This document shows positions 1 through 9,108 of a DNA stretch of 64,000 nucleotides, in pieces. How positions within the stretch are numbered: the stretch's first letter is position 1; every line of letters starts with the position of its first letter. The stretch is taken from positions 1 through 64,000 of the forward strand of contig NZ_VOHK01000008.1 of the NCBI RefSeq assembly GCF_007859325.1, read 5' to 3'. The position numbers were made by a program, and so were the translations under genes. The stretch is from Luteimonas marina. Lineage in GTDB: Bacteria > Pseudomonadota > Gammaproteobacteria > Xanthomonadales > Xanthomonadaceae. The notes beneath the pieces were generated by a model, which was given only the letters and a program-made list of their open reading frames with translations, was not told the origin of the DNA and ran no database searches.

Positions 1-381
<381 letters not shown>

Positions 382-388
382 TCAAGAC

Positions 389-413
389 AGTTGCTCGCTG
401 CGCTCGGGATGAC
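389..413. repeat. Half copy of the GCTGCGCTCGGGATGAC dispersed repeat
   Basis: One arm (TCGCTGCGCTCGGGATGAC) of the dispersed repeat that is seen as a full inverted pair at 37243-37313. Here only the right arm is present, between the transposase stop and the glutathione reductase stop. Insertion of the IS110 element may have removed the other arm. Confidence 0.6.
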
Positions 414-440
414 AGGGGACGGGCCTTCCGCGCACGCTCC

Positions 441-1805
441 TCACCGCATCAGCACCACTTCCTCGGCGCTGGTGGGATGGATTGCGACGGTGTCGTGCAG
501 GTCGGCCAGGGTCAGGCCCTTCTTCAGCGCCACCGCGAAGCCCTGCAGGATCTCGTCGGCGCCTTCGCCGAGCAGGTGGATGCCGGCCACGCGCCGCTCC
601 GCGCCCACGCAGACCAGCTTGAACAGGCTGTGCTGCGACCGGTCGGCCAGCGCCTGCAGCATCGGCCGGAAAGTGCTGCGGTACACGTGCACGTCGTCGC
701 CGTGGCGTTCGCGCGCCTGCGCCTCGGTCAGGCCCACCGCGGCCAGCGGCGGATGTGCGAAGATCACGGTCGGGATGTCGTCGTAGTCGAGTTTCGCGTC
801 GGCACGGCCGCCGAACACGCGGTCCATCGCGCGGCGCGCGGCGGCGATCGCGACCGGGGTCAGCGTCACCTGGCCGGTGACGTCGCCGACCGCGACGACG
901 TGCGGCAGCGACGTCCGCTGGAACGCGTCGACGACGATGTTGCCGTCGGCGTCCAGTTCGACGCCCGCCTCCTCCAGCCCGATGCCTGCGGTGTTGGCGC
1001 CGCGGCCGACGGCGAGGATGACCTGCGCATAGGCATCGCCGGCATGGCCATCGGCGTCGCGCAGCCGCAGTTCGCCCGGCTCGCCTTCGATCGCCGCCAG
1101 CCGGTAGCCGAAATGCAGACCGATGCCCTGCTGGCGGTAGTTCTCCTGCAGGCGTTCGACCAGTTCCGCGTCGGCATGCCCGAGCAGGCGCGGACTGCGC
1201 GCGTAGATGTCGACGCGGCTGCCCAGCGCCTGCAGCACGCCCGCCAGCTCCACCGAGATATAGCCGCCGCCGACCAGGGCCACGCGTTCCGGCGCGTCGC
1301 ACAGCGCGAAGAAATCGTCGGAGATGCCGGCGAGTTCCGCACCCGGCACGTCGGGCCTGCGCGGGCTGGATCCGGTCGCGAGCAGCACGTGCTTCGCGCG
1401 CAGGCGCGTGCCGTTCTCGCATTCCACCGTGTGCGCGTCGCGCAGGCGCCCGCGCGCGGGCAGCAGCGCGATGCCGGCCGCGTCCAGCCGCCGCAGGTAG
1501 CTGGCGTGGATGCCGTGGATGTAGCGCTGGCGACTGGCGATGAACGCCGGCCAGTCCAGGCGCGGCTTGTCCGCCACATCGAAGCCCAGGCGCGAAGCCA
1601 GTTCGATGCGCTCGGCCAGCTCCGAGGCCAGCCACATCGCCTTCTTCGGTACGCAGCCGACGTTGACGCAGGTGCCGCCGAGTTCGCCCGGCTCCAGCAG
1701 GGCCACGCGCGCGCCATGCTGCGCGGCGCGGAAGGCGCCGGCGAGGCCGCCGCTGCCGCCGCCGAGCACGACGAGGTCGAAATCAAGCGGCGAGGGCGTG
1801 CTCAT
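441..1805 (-). CDS. gor: Glutathione-disulfide reductase
   Basis: FAD/NADPH-dependent cytoplasmic enzyme that reduces oxidised glutathione. The 454-residue length is normal for the family. It has the N-terminal FAD fold (GGGSGG at about 15-20), the redox disulfide in GGTCVNVGCVPKK (Cys46/Cys51), a central NADP-binding fold (VGGGYISVE) and the C-terminal HPTSAEE motif carrying the catalytic His-Glu pair. The frame is open much further upstream, but the ATG at 1805 is chosen because the homologous N-terminus begins there and because it overlaps the stop of the upstream oxidoreductase (ATGA). This suggests translational coupling. Other flavin disulfide reductases such as mercuric reductase are less likely given HPTSAEE. 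Confidence 0.9.
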   Translation of the reverse strand: MSTPSPLDFDLVVLGGGSGGLAGAFRAAQHGARVALLEPGELGGTCVNVGCVPKKAMWLASELAERIELASRLGFDVADKPRLDWPAFIASRQRYIHGIHASYLRRLDAAGIALLPARGRLRDAHTVECENGTRLRAKHVLLATGSSPRRPDVPGAELAGISDDFFALCDAPERVALVGGGYISVELAGVLQALGSRVDIYARSPRLLGHADAELVERLQENYRQQGIGLHFGYRLAAIEGEPGELRLRDADGHAGDAYAQVILAVGRGANTAGIGLEEAGVELDADGNIVVDAFQRTSLPHVVAVGDVTGQVTLTPVAIAAARRAMDRVFGGRADAKLDYDDIPTVIFAHPPLAAVGLTEAQARERHGDDVHVYRSTFRPMLQALADRSQHSLFKLVCVGAERRVAGIHLLGEGADEILQGFAVALKKGLTLADLHDTVAIHPTSAEEVVLMR

Positions 1806-3061
1806 GAGGCGAACCGTGCGGGCGAATAGGGCGCGGGATCGATGTGCGGCGATTCGCCGGCCACCAGTTCCGCGAGCAGGCGGCCGGTGGCCGGGCTCAT
1901 GCTGACGCCGAGCATGCCATGCCCGGTCGCCAGCCACAGGCGATCGTGGCCGGGCGCGCGACCGATGATCGGCAGGTCGTCCCACGAAAGCGGACGCCAG
2001 CCGTACCACTCCTCGCGCTTCTCCGGCCCGACCGGCTCGTGCAGGTACTCGGCAGCGCCGCGCTCGAGCGCGTCGAGCCGGCGCCGGTTGAGCGCGGTGT
2101 CGTGGCCGGAGAACTCCATGGTGCTGCCGAGGCGGAAGCCGTCCTCCCACACGGTCACGCAGACCTTGCGCTCGTGCAGCGTCATCGGCCGCCTCGGCGC
2201 CAGCCCGGGGCGCGAGTAGGTGATCGAATAGCCCTTGCCCGGCTGCATCGCGCCGCGCAGCCACGGCAGGCGCAGCGACTTCGCCAGCAGCGGCGACCAG
2301 GCCCCGGTGGCGAGCAGCACCTCGCGCGCACGGCGCTCGCCCCGCGCGGTGTCCGCGCGCATGCCGTCACCGTCGCGCTCGACCGCGCGCACCTCGCAAT
2401 GTTCCTCGATCACGCCGCCCAGCGCCCGCACCGCGCGCGCGAGCGCGGCGACGTAGCGGTCCGGCCGCAGCTGCGCGTCGCCCGGGTATACCACCGCGCC
2501 GGCGACGCCCTCGCGCAGCGCCGGCTCCTGCGCGAGCAGGGTCGGCCCGTCGATCACCTCGCAGTCGATGCCCAGTTCGCGCAGCGGCGGCAGCCGGCGC
2601 ACGGTGGCGTCAAGTTCGCCGGCATCGCGGAACACGCAGCAGGTGCCCGGCTCGGCGTATTCGCAGTCGGGCGCGTGCCGCGCCACCCAGTCCGGATAGG
2701 CCGCGCGCGAGGCGTTGAGGATCGCCGCGCGCGCCCGCGCCGAAGCGGCCCAGTCGCGTTCGTTGCAGCGCGCGGCGAAGCGCAGCATCCACTGCCACAG
2801 CGTCGGATCGAAACGCGGCTTGACGTAGAACGGCGCATCGGGCGTGAGCATCCAGCGCAGTGCCTTGGCCACCATCCCCGGCGCATGCAGCGGTCCGGCA
2901 TGGCTCGGCGTCAGCGTGCCGCAGTTGCCGTGCGAACTGCCGCCGCCAACGCGGCCGGCGTCGACCACCCGCACCGAACGCCCGCGTTCGAGCAGGCACA
3001 GCGCGCTGGCCAGGCCGGACACGCCGGCGCCGATGACGAGGATGTCGCTGCGTTCGCTCAT
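1802..3061 (-). CDS. D-amino acid dehydrogenase-like FAD oxidoreductase
   Basis: A 419-residue member of the DAO/DadA family, which oxidises amino acids and passes electrons to the membrane quinone pool. The N-terminus has the dinucleotide-binding GAGVSG (11-16) followed by GGSSHGNCGTLTPSHA, typical of DadA-like proteins. The C-terminus has the WYGWRPLSWDDLPIIGR and ATGHGMLGVSMSPATGRL blocks that close the FAD site. The substrate is not readable: D-amino acids in general or D-hydroxyproline are both plausible. The ATG at 3061 begins the MSERSDILVIGAG N-terminus; longer in-frame extensions lack homology-like sequence. Its TGA overlaps the glutathione reductase ATG by four bases, so the two are probably one operon. 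Confidence 0.8.
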   Translation of the reverse strand: MSERSDILVIGAGVSGLASALCLLERGRSVRVVDAGRVGGGSSHGNCGTLTPSHAGPLHAPGMVAKALRWMLTPDAPFYVKPRFDPTLWQWMLRFAARCNERDWAASARARAAILNASRAAYPDWVARHAPDCEYAEPGTCCVFRDAGELDATVRRLPPLRELGIDCEVIDGPTLLAQEPALREGVAGAVVYPGDAQLRPDRYVAALARAVRALGGVIEEHCEVRAVERDGDGMRADTARGERRAREVLLATGAWSPLLAKSLRLPWLRGAMQPGKGYSITYSRPGLAPRRPMTLHERKVCVTVWEDGFRLGSTMEFSGHDTALNRRRLDALERGAAEYLHEPVGPEKREEWYGWRPLSWDDLPIIGRAPGHDRLWLATGHGMLGVSMSPATGRLLAELVAGESPHIDPAPYSPARFAS

Positions 3062-3110
3062 GCGCAAAGTGTAGCGGCGAACGCGATGCCGGCAGGGACG
3101 GTTCGCCCCA

Positions 3111-4367
3111 TCAAAGCCGCAACTGCGGACGCCTGCCGTAGGCCAGCCAGCGCCACAGCCATTCCATCGGCCCGAAGCGGAAGCGCGACAGCCACCAGCC
3201 GCTGGCGACGACCTGCAGCGCGAACACCGCGAACACCAGCAGCACCTGTCCCGCGCGCCCCACCTGCCCCCACAGGCCGAAGCCGTAGCCATAGAACAGC
3301 GTCGAGGCGACCAGCGACTGCAGCAGGTAGTTGCTCAGCGCCATGCGCCCGGCCGGCGCCAGCCACGACAGCAGCCGCGACAGCCCGGGCGTGCCGAGGC
3401 CGAGCACCACCAGCGCCAGGTAGCCCAGCGCCAGCGGCAGGTTGCCCAGCAGCATCAGGCCGGTCGCCAGCAGCATCGGTCCCATCTCGCGCATGCCGTC
3501 GAAGCCCGTCCCGACGCGGACGCTCAGGGCCACGAACGCCAGCCCGGCCGGGATCGTCCACAGCGCCAGCCGCGCGAACCAGCCGCGCTGCGCGTGGATG
3601 TCGTGCATGCGCCCGCTGCGCACCAGCCATGCGCCGAGCATGAACACCGACAGCGCCATCGGCACCACCATCATCGCCGCCGGCAGGGCCACCGTGGCGA
3701 AATCGCGCGCACGCTGCAGCACGACCTGCCAGTAGCCACCTTCGGCGTAGACGCGCGCCGCCGCGGCCGCGGCGGCGTCCGTCTCCTCGCCTGCCTTCGC
3801 GAATTCGGCGGTCGCCTCCGCCGGCAGCACGGACAGCAGCGCACCACCGACGACGGTCAGGGCCGCCAGTACCGCATAGACACCGATGCCCAGCCCCAGC
3901 CGCGCGCGGTTGCCGATCTCGCCGAGCGCCATCAGCAGCAGGCCGGCGATGGCGTAGGCGTGCAGGATGTCGCCCGGCCACAGCAGCAGCGCATGCAGCA
4001 GGCCGAACGCCAGCAGCGCCACGCAGCGCCGCGCATAGGTGCGCCGGAACTGCGCGCCGTGGCCGCCGCGCGTGGACATCACCGCGAAGCCCATGCCGAA
4101 CAGCAGCGAGAACAGCACCCAGAACTTGCCCTGCACGAACACGTACACCAGCCAGGCGGCGCTGCGGTCGATCCCGGCCGCGGCCGGATCGATGCCCGAC
4201 CCCATCTGCTGGAACGGCCGCGTGAACCACTCGATGTTCATCAGGAAGATGCCCAGCAGCGCGAAGCCGCGGACCACGTCCAGCGCAGGGATGCGCTGCG
4301 CCGCGTGGATCGGCGCGAACGCCCCGGGCAGCGGCGGCACGGCGGGAGGCGTCCCGCCCGCGCTCAC
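3111..4367 (-). CDS. DUF418 (YeiB-like) integral membrane protein
   Basis: A 418-residue polytopic membrane protein with about eight to ten hydrophobic segments. The N-terminal block (LDVVRGFALLGIFLMNI) and C-terminal block (APAGRMALSNYLLQS) are the hallmarks of DUF418/YeiB proteins, which resemble membrane acyltransferases; the reaction is unknown. The GTG at 4367 is chosen because it overlaps the stop of the upstream serine hydrolase (GTGA) and gives the normal family N-terminus; the longer in-frame extension runs through the hydrolase gene in another frame. Coupled synthesis suggests that the two act together, perhaps on an acylated envelope substrate (inference). Confidence 0.8.
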   Translation of the reverse strand: MSAGGTPPAVPPLPGAFAPIHAAQRIPALDVVRGFALLGIFLMNIEWFTRPFQQMGSGIDPAAAGIDRSAAWLVYVFVQGKFWVLFSLLFGMGFAVMSTRGGHGAQFRRTYARRCVALLAFGLLHALLLWPGDILHAYAIAGLLLMALGEIGNRARLGLGIGVYAVLAALTVVGGALLSVLPAEATAEFAKAGEETDAAAAAAARVYAEGGYWQVVLQRARDFATVALPAAMMVVPMALSVFMLGAWLVRSGRMHDIHAQRGWFARLALWTIPAGLAFVALSVRVGTGFDGMREMGPMLLATGLMLLGNLPLALGYLALVVLGLGTPGLSRLLSWLAPAGRMALSNYLLQSLVASTLFYGYGFGLWGQVGRAGQVLLVFAVFALQVVASGWWLSRFRFGPMEWLWRWLAYGRRPQLRL

Positions 4368-6343
4368 AGCTTCCAGCCCACCAGGTTCCAGGCCCACAGC
4401 ATGTACGCGGCGAGCACGTACACCGCCACCGCGAGCGTATGCCGCAGCTTGCGCCACAGGCCCCAGCCCTTCGCCCGCCAGGCCGCGCGCAGGTGCAGCA
4501 CGTCGACCAGCACCAGCACGAACAGCACCGGCGTCGACCACAGCAGCGCGGTCAGCAGCGTGCCGGGATAGCCGTAGAACACCGCGGTCTCGTCCGCCGT
4601 CGCGCCCTGGACGTACACCAGCACCAGCGCCACGAACGCCAGCCACGCCAGCGCCGTCACGTACAGCCAGAACGCCGCGCGGCGCGATGCGGGCGCGGCG
4701 GGATCGCGCCGGCCGCGCCGCAGCCAGCCGCCCACCAGCACCAGCAGCGACACCGCGCCCGCCAGCCCCAGTACCGACAGCAGCGTCCCGCCCTGCTGCA
4801 GCGTCCCCGCGCGCTCGAACACGTTGTGGCCGCTGGCGTTGCCGAAGCCGGCAATGCCGCCGTCCTCGTCCTCGTAGAAAACGATGCGGCCGGGCCCTTC
4901 CGCCGCGCGGAACACCAGCCCGCTCTCGGGCACCCAGCGCCGGCTGTCGCCGCCGGCGGTGACGACCAGGCTGTTGTCCTCGGCCGCGGCGACCTGAACC
5001 GTGGTCAGCAGCAACGCCCTTTCCGCGCTGGAGTAGTTGCCGCGCTTGCCGTTGTAGCTGCCGGCGAAGCGCGAGGCGTCGAAGCCTTCCGGCGCGGCCG
5101 CGGGCGGCGGCGTGCGCGCGCGTTCGAAATAGCGTTCCAGCACCTTCTCCGGCAGTTGCGCCGCGAAGCGCCGCCCGGTATCGGTATTGGTGGAAACGAA
5201 GATGCCGACGCCGGCCTCCGGCGCCACCGACATCATCGAATGGAACCAGCTGGTCGCGCCGCCGTGGCCGAGCACGCGCAGCGCGCCCACGCGCGTGTCG
5301 AAGAAGCCGTAGGAGAACCCGCCCACCTGCGGCGCGTTGCGGAACAGCGGCTCGCCCAGCAGCCGCGCGTGCTGCGACGGCGACAGCACCTGCAGGCCGT
5401 CGAGCTCGCCGCCGCGCAGCAGCATGCGCATGTAGCGGCCCATGTCCGCGGCGGTGCTCGACGCGCCGCCGGCCGGCCCGGCATGGGCGACATGCTCGAA
5501 GACCTGCGGTTTGAACGCGCCGCCGCTGCGCCGGAAGCCCTCCGACCAGCGCCCTTCGAACGCCGGGCCCGCGTTGCGCGGATCGCTCTCGCGCAGCGGT
5601 TCGCGGAACGTGGTCAGGCGCATGCCCATCGGCTGGAACAGCCGGCGCTCGGCCAGCGCGTCGAACGGCGTGCCGGACACCTGCGCCACCAGCGCGCCGA
5701 GCAGCGCGACCGAATAGTTCGAATACACCGCGAACGTGCCCGGTGCGCGCACCCGCTTCGGCCGGTGCCGCTGCAGGTACTCGGTCGTGGTCAGCACCCG
5801 CTCGGCGCGGTCCACGAACAGGTGGCCCATCGCCGAATCCTCGAAGCCGGCGGTATGGGTGAACAGGTGCCGCACCAGCACCGGCGGCCAGCCGTCGTCG
5901 GGCAGCTTCAGCGCATCGGGGAGGTAGTCGTTGACCGGCTTGTCGAGATCGAGCCGGCCCTCGTCGACCAGCTGCAGGCCGAGCAGGTAGGTGAAGGTCT
6001 TCGAGATCGAGGCGATCCGGAACAGCGTGCCGTCCGCATCGACCTCGCGCCGCGGCGACAGCGCCGAGATGCCGTAGCCGCGCAGCAGCAGCGGCCCTTC
6101 GCGATCGACGACCGCCACGGTGACCCCGGCGATGCCGTCGCGCGCCATCGCCGCGTCGACCAGGCCGTCGACGTAGGCGGACAGGTCGGCGGCATCGATC
6201 GCGCGCGGCGCGGGCGCATCCGCCACCGCCTCCGTCGGCAGAGCATCGGGCCCGGCGACGGTCGGCGCGGCGTCCTGCGACGAAGCCAGGCTTGCGGACA
6301 GCAGCAGCACGGCCGCGAACGCGGCCCGCAGGATGCGCGACAT
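4364..6343 (-). CDS. Serine hydrolase (class C beta-lactamase/PBP4* family) with membrane tail
   Basis: A 659-residue exported serine hydrolase. Residues 1-22 form a signal peptide. The active-site motifs of the beta-lactamase/DD-peptidase superfamily are visible: SISK (Ser112, Lys115), YSN (Tyr207) and HGG near 350. A linker region follows, and then about four hydrophobic segments at 520-650, so the catalytic domain is probably periplasmic and anchored at its C-terminus. The family contains esterases, D-aminopeptidases and DD-peptidases more often than true beta-lactamases, so resistance should not be assumed. The ATG at 6343 follows a GGGGGAG ribosome-binding site. Its stop overlaps the DUF418 start. 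Confidence 0.85.
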   Translation of the reverse strand: MSRILRAAFAAVLLLSASLASSQDAAPTVAGPDALPTEAVADAPAPRAIDAADLSAYVDGLVDAAMARDGIAGVTVAVVDREGPLLLRGYGISALSPRREVDADGTLFRIASISKTFTYLLGLQLVDEGRLDLDKPVNDYLPDALKLPDDGWPPVLVRHLFTHTAGFEDSAMGHLFVDRAERVLTTTEYLQRHRPKRVRAPGTFAVYSNYSVALLGALVAQVSGTPFDALAERRLFQPMGMRLTTFREPLRESDPRNAGPAFEGRWSEGFRRSGGAFKPQVFEHVAHAGPAGGASSTAADMGRYMRMLLRGGELDGLQVLSPSQHARLLGEPLFRNAPQVGGFSYGFFDTRVGALRVLGHGGATSWFHSMMSVAPEAGVGIFVSTNTDTGRRFAAQLPEKVLERYFERARTPPPAAAPEGFDASRFAGSYNGKRGNYSSAERALLLTTVQVAAAEDNSLVVTAGGDSRRWVPESGLVFRAAEGPGRIVFYEDEDGGIAGFGNASGHNVFERAGTLQQGGTLLSVLGLAGAVSLLVLVGGWLRRGRRDPAAPASRRAAFWLYVTALAWLAFVALVLVYVQGATADETAVFYGYPGTLLTALLWSTPVLFVLVLVDVLHLRAAWRAKGWGLWRKLRHTLAVAVYVLAAYMLWAWNLVGWKL

Positions 6344-6449
6344 TGGGACTCCCCCCGGGATGGCGGAGGAATTACAGCACAGCGCGCAGCGGGCGGCGAT
6401 CCACCATTGCCGTCCCCGGGCTACCGATGCCCCCGGGATCCCACCGATC

Positions 6450-6564
6450 GTCATCCCGGCGAAAGCCGGGATCCATTTGGCTTTTGTCCTTCAATGAAGG
6501 CCGGCGGAACCGGGCCCCGCGACGACCGATCGTGAAAATGGATCCCGGCTTTCGCCGGGATGAC
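6450..6564. repeat. REP-type inverted hairpin pair (copy 1)
   Basis: Two convergent copies of a 26-bp element. Each has a 6-bp stem CCCGGC/GCCGGG closing a GAAA tetraloop, flanked by GTCAT and ATCCA (6450-6475 and, inverted, 6539-6564), separated by 63 bp. The GATGACGAC end of the right copy recurs at 6578-6586. It occupies most of the 320-bp gap between the hydrolase and slyD; nothing else is evident there. Confidence 0.9.
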
Positions 6565-6663
6565 GACAAGGGCGGGGATGACGACCAGGCCGGGGGACGA
6601 TCGTGAACACCGGAATGACGGCAGTGTTCTCAGGGGCCGGGCACCCCCGACAACGCCGCAAAC

Positions 6664-7146
6664 TCAGTGCTGGTGACCGCCGTCGCCGTGCACGTGGCCG
6701 TGCTCGACCTCCTCCGGGCTGGCCTCGCGCACGTCGACGATCTCGATGTCGAAATGCAGGTCCTTGCCGGCCATCGGGTGGTTGAGGTCGACGTCGACCA
6801 CGCTCATGCCGACCTTCTCGATCGTCACCGCGCGCGGGCCGAAGTTGGTGCTGAGCACCACCTGCTGGCCCGGGGCCAGCTTCTGCGCGCCGAAATGCTT
6901 CTTCGGCACGCGCTGGCTCAGGCCGTCGCGGCGCTCGCCGTAGGCCTCGGCCGCCGGCACGTCGACGCCGAAGCTGTCGCCGGACTCGTGTCCGTCCAGC
7001 GCCTTCTCCAGGCCCGGGATGATGTTGCCGTGGCCGACCAGGATCGCCAGCGGCTCGCCGCGCTCCTTCGACGACTCCACCGGCGCCTGGCCGGCTTCGG
7101 AGACGGTGTAGTGGAAACGGACGACGCGGTCTTTCTCGATCTTCAT
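6664..7146 (-). CDS. slyD: FKBP-type peptidyl-prolyl isomerase SlyD
   Basis: A 160-residue cytoplasmic FKBP-type proline isomerase and chaperone of the SlyD kind. The N-terminus (MKIEKDRVVRFHYTV), the inserted IF-domain region (about 75-125) and the return to the FKBP strand (LNHPMAGKDLHFDIEI) are all in the expected order. The short tail is rich in histidine (HGHVHGDGGHQH), whereas E. coli SlyD has a longer His/Cys tail; metal binding by histidines alone is plausible. The ATG at 7146 is chosen over upstream in-frame starts because it matches the conserved N-terminus. It is divergent from the adjacent C40 peptidase gene. Confidence 0.9.
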   Translation of the reverse strand: MKIEKDRVVRFHYTVSEAGQAPVESSKERGEPLAILVGHGNIIPGLEKALDGHESGDSFGVDVPAAEAYGERRDGLSQRVPKKHFGAQKLAPGQQVVLSTNFGPRAVTIEKVGMSVVDVDLNHPMAGKDLHFDIEIVDVREASPEEVEHGHVHGDGGHQH

Positions 7147-7205
7147 GGACGGCTCGCTGGCGCGGCATGGGCCGCGGCTTGTCTGGAGGGGATGGCCCGG
7201 GCAGG

Positions 7206-7823
7206 ATGCCGCGCATGGAACCGTTACGCGAATGCATCCCCCCCTCGGGCGGCAGGGCCGCGCATTATCCGGCCTCCGCCGCGGCAACGCCAACCCGCGG
7301 GCCGCGGGCACGCGCGCTGCTGGCCGCCGCGGCGCTGGCGGCCCTGCTGCTGGCCGCCTGCGGCCGCGACGAGGTGCGCCCCACCCCGCGCGCCGCCGCC
7401 ACGGTGCCCACCCGCGACTGGCCGGTGGTTACCCCGGACGATCCGGCGGCCGCCAATGCCGTGCTGATGCGCGCGATCAGCCTGGTCGGCACGCCCTATC
7501 GCTACGGCGGCAACACGCCCGAAGGCGGCTTCGACTGCAGCGGGCTGGTCAACTACGTCTTCCGCGACATGCTCGACCTCCGGCTCCCGCGCACCTCGCG
7601 CGACCTCGCCGCCTACCAGGGGCCGAAGATCGAACCGCGCCGGCTCGCGGCCGCCGACCTCGTGTTCTTCGGCAGCGGCGCGCAGGTCACCCACGTCGGC
7701 ATCTACGTCGGCGAAGGCCGCTTCGTCCACGCCCCCAGCAGCGGCGGCACGGTGCGGCTGGACCACCTCGACGGCAGCTACTGGCGCCAGCGCTACAGCG
7801 GCGCGAAGCGCGTGCTGCACTGA
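7206..7823 (+). CDS. NlpC/P60 (C40) cell-wall peptidase, lipoprotein
   Basis: An envelope cysteine peptidase that probably cuts peptide stems of peptidoglycan. A lipobox (LLLAAC, Cys52) follows a hydrophobic stretch, so the protein is a predicted lipoprotein. The C-terminal NlpC/P60 domain shows the catalytic Cys111 in FDCSGL, His163 in THVGIY and a third polar residue, His175, in FVHAP. The start is uncertain: ATG at 7206 or 7215 is possible, and the N-terminal region before the hydrophobic core is long for a signal peptide. It forms a tandem pair with the next C40 gene, from which it differs in its membrane anchor. Confidence 0.85.
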   Translation: MPRMEPLRECIPPSGGRAAHYPASAAATPTRGPRARALLAAAALAALLLAACGRDEVRPTPRAAATVPTRDWPVVTPDDPAAANAVLMRAISLVGTPYRYGGNTPEGGFDCSGLVNYVFRDMLDLRLPRTSRDLAAYQGPKIEPRRLAAADLVFFGSGAQVTHVGIYVGEGRFVHAPSSGGTVRLDHLDGSYWRQRYSGAKRVLH

Positions 7824-7862
7824 AAACCTGAACGAAATTGTGAGCAAAATCACGGACTTGTC

Positions 7863-7879
7863 CAGGTTTGATTAACCTG
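7863..7879. promoter_or_regulatory. Perfect inverted repeat in AT-rich leader of second C40 gene
   Basis: CAGGTT-TGATT-AACCTG is a perfect 6-bp dyad lying about 50 bp before the GTG start at 7928. It sits in a 60-bp AT-rich tract (TGTATTTAAC just downstream) that stands out from the GC-rich surroundings and probably holds a promoter. An operator role is inferred from position and symmetry only. Confidence 0.45.
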
Positions 7880-7927
7880 TATTTAACATCACGAGGCCTT
7901 CACTCGGGCAAACTCCGCCGCTGATCC

Positions 7928-8644
7928 GTGATTCGTGAAGCCCGCGTGACGAACCGAAACGCCCCGTCCGGCCGAACCTCCCATCGCTCCATTCCGGCCA
8001 GACAGGGCAAGCTCCCGGTCCTCTGCGGCTGCCTGCTGGGCCTCGCCTCGCTCCCCGCCTTCGCCGGTCCCGGCCTTGCCGGCGACTCGGCCGACGCCCT
8101 CGCCGCTCCCGGCTCGGTCACCACCAACCTCGTTGCCGGGACGCTGCCGCGCGCCTCCGAGGACGTGCAGTTCGCCAGCGACGTCAACCAGCAGATCATC
8201 GCCGCGGCCACAGCACTGCAGGCCGCGCAGGCACCGGAACAGAAGGAAGAAGGCCGCGCGCAGAGCCTGCTCAAGCGCGGCCTCGCCCTGCTCGGCACTC
8301 CGTACCGTTGGGGCGGCACCACGCCCGAGGGCGGCTTCGACTGCAGCGGCCTGGTCGGCTACGTGTTCCGCACCGCCCTGGGCATCGAACTGCCGCGCGT
8401 CTCGCGCGACATGGCGCGCGATGGCGAGAAGATCGAGCGCACCTCGCTGGTCCCCGGCGACCTGGTGTTCTTCGGCCGCCGCGGCAAGCGCGTCGACCAC
8501 GTCGGCATCTACATCGGCGAGGGTCGCTTCCTGCATGCGCCGCGCACCGGCCGCGACGTGACCGTGTCCGAACTCGACACCGGCTACTGGAGCCACAAGT
8601 TCCTGCAGGCGCGCCGCGTCGCGGGGCTGGGCAGCGAGAGCTGA
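7928..8644 (+). CDS. NlpC/P60 (C40) cell-wall peptidase, secreted
   Basis: A second C40 peptidase (238 residues from the GTG at 7928). A hydrophobic core at about 29-47 ending in AFA suggests a cleavable signal peptide with no lipobox. A linker (about 50-110) precedes the NlpC/P60 domain, with catalytic Cys139 in FDCSGL, His191 in DHVGIY and His203 in FLHAP. No ATG lies before the signal region in this frame; GTG at 7928 and GTG at 7946 are the candidates. The catalytic domain is closely similar to the preceding gene, so the pair probably arose by duplication and then diverged in anchoring. A rho-independent terminator follows. Confidence 0.85.
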   Translation: MIREARVTNRNAPSGRTSHRSIPARQGKLPVLCGCLLGLASLPAFAGPGLAGDSADALAAPGSVTTNLVAGTLPRASEDVQFASDVNQQIIAAATALQAAQAPEQKEEGRAQSLLKRGLALLGTPYRWGGTTPEGGFDCSGLVGYVFRTALGIELPRVSRDMARDGEKIERTSLVPGDLVFFGRRGKRVDHVGIYIGEGRFLHAPRTGRDVTVSELDTGYWSHKFLQARRVAGLGSES

Positions 8645-8671
8645 GGCGCCGGTTCCCGGACCGGGTTGACC

Positions 8672-8698
8672 GAGGCCGCCGCAAGGCGGCCTTTTCGT
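8672..8698 (+). terminator. Rho-independent terminator after C40 peptidase
   Basis: GGCCGCC-GCAA-GGCGGCC followed by TTTT: a perfect 7-bp GC stem with a tetraloop and a short U tract, 30 bp after the stop codon. Confidence 0.85.
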
Positions 8699-8790
8699 TG
8701 GCGGCGTGCGCCGGAACGTCGCCCTGGCCGGCAGCCGACCTTTCCTTCTTCCGCTTTCCCTTCTCCCGATTGCACGATCCTGAAAGCAGC

Positions 8791-8946
8791 GTCATCCCGG
8801 AAGCACCGTCATCCCGGCGAAAGCCGGGATCCATCTTGATTTTCCGCGTTACGCAGGAAGAACAAGGAGCAACTGCAAAATGGATCCCGGCTTTCGCCGG
8901 GATGACGTCTTCTGCTTCTGGATGACGTCTTTGCTTCTCGATGACG
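8791..8946. repeat. REP-type inverted hairpin pair (copy 2) with reiterated ends
   Basis: A convergent pair of the GAAA-loop hairpins (8808-8833 and 8881-8906). The left outer end GTCATCCCGG is repeated 17 bp further out (8791), and the right outer end GATGACG is repeated at 8921 and 8940. It fills most of the 464-bp gap before the next gene, which otherwise holds only the terminator and the ribosome-binding site of the next gene. Confidence 0.85.
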
Positions 8947-9108
8947 CCGTCAACGACGCCTGCACCCCGGGCACAAGGATCGCAGGCAGGCGCTCACCGC
9001 GTTCCAGACGACAGCTTCCAGCGCTCCCCGACTTCGCGGGGCACGATGCTAGTATCCCGGCGGCCCGCCACGTCCTGCCGCGCGGCATCCATCCCCGGGG
9101 AGTGAGAA

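Noticed and set aside
4364..6343. Calling the serine hydrolase an antibiotic-resistance beta-lactamase
   Set aside because: The motifs are shared by esterases and DD-peptidases, and the membrane tail and DUF418 coupling point to an envelope housekeeping role.
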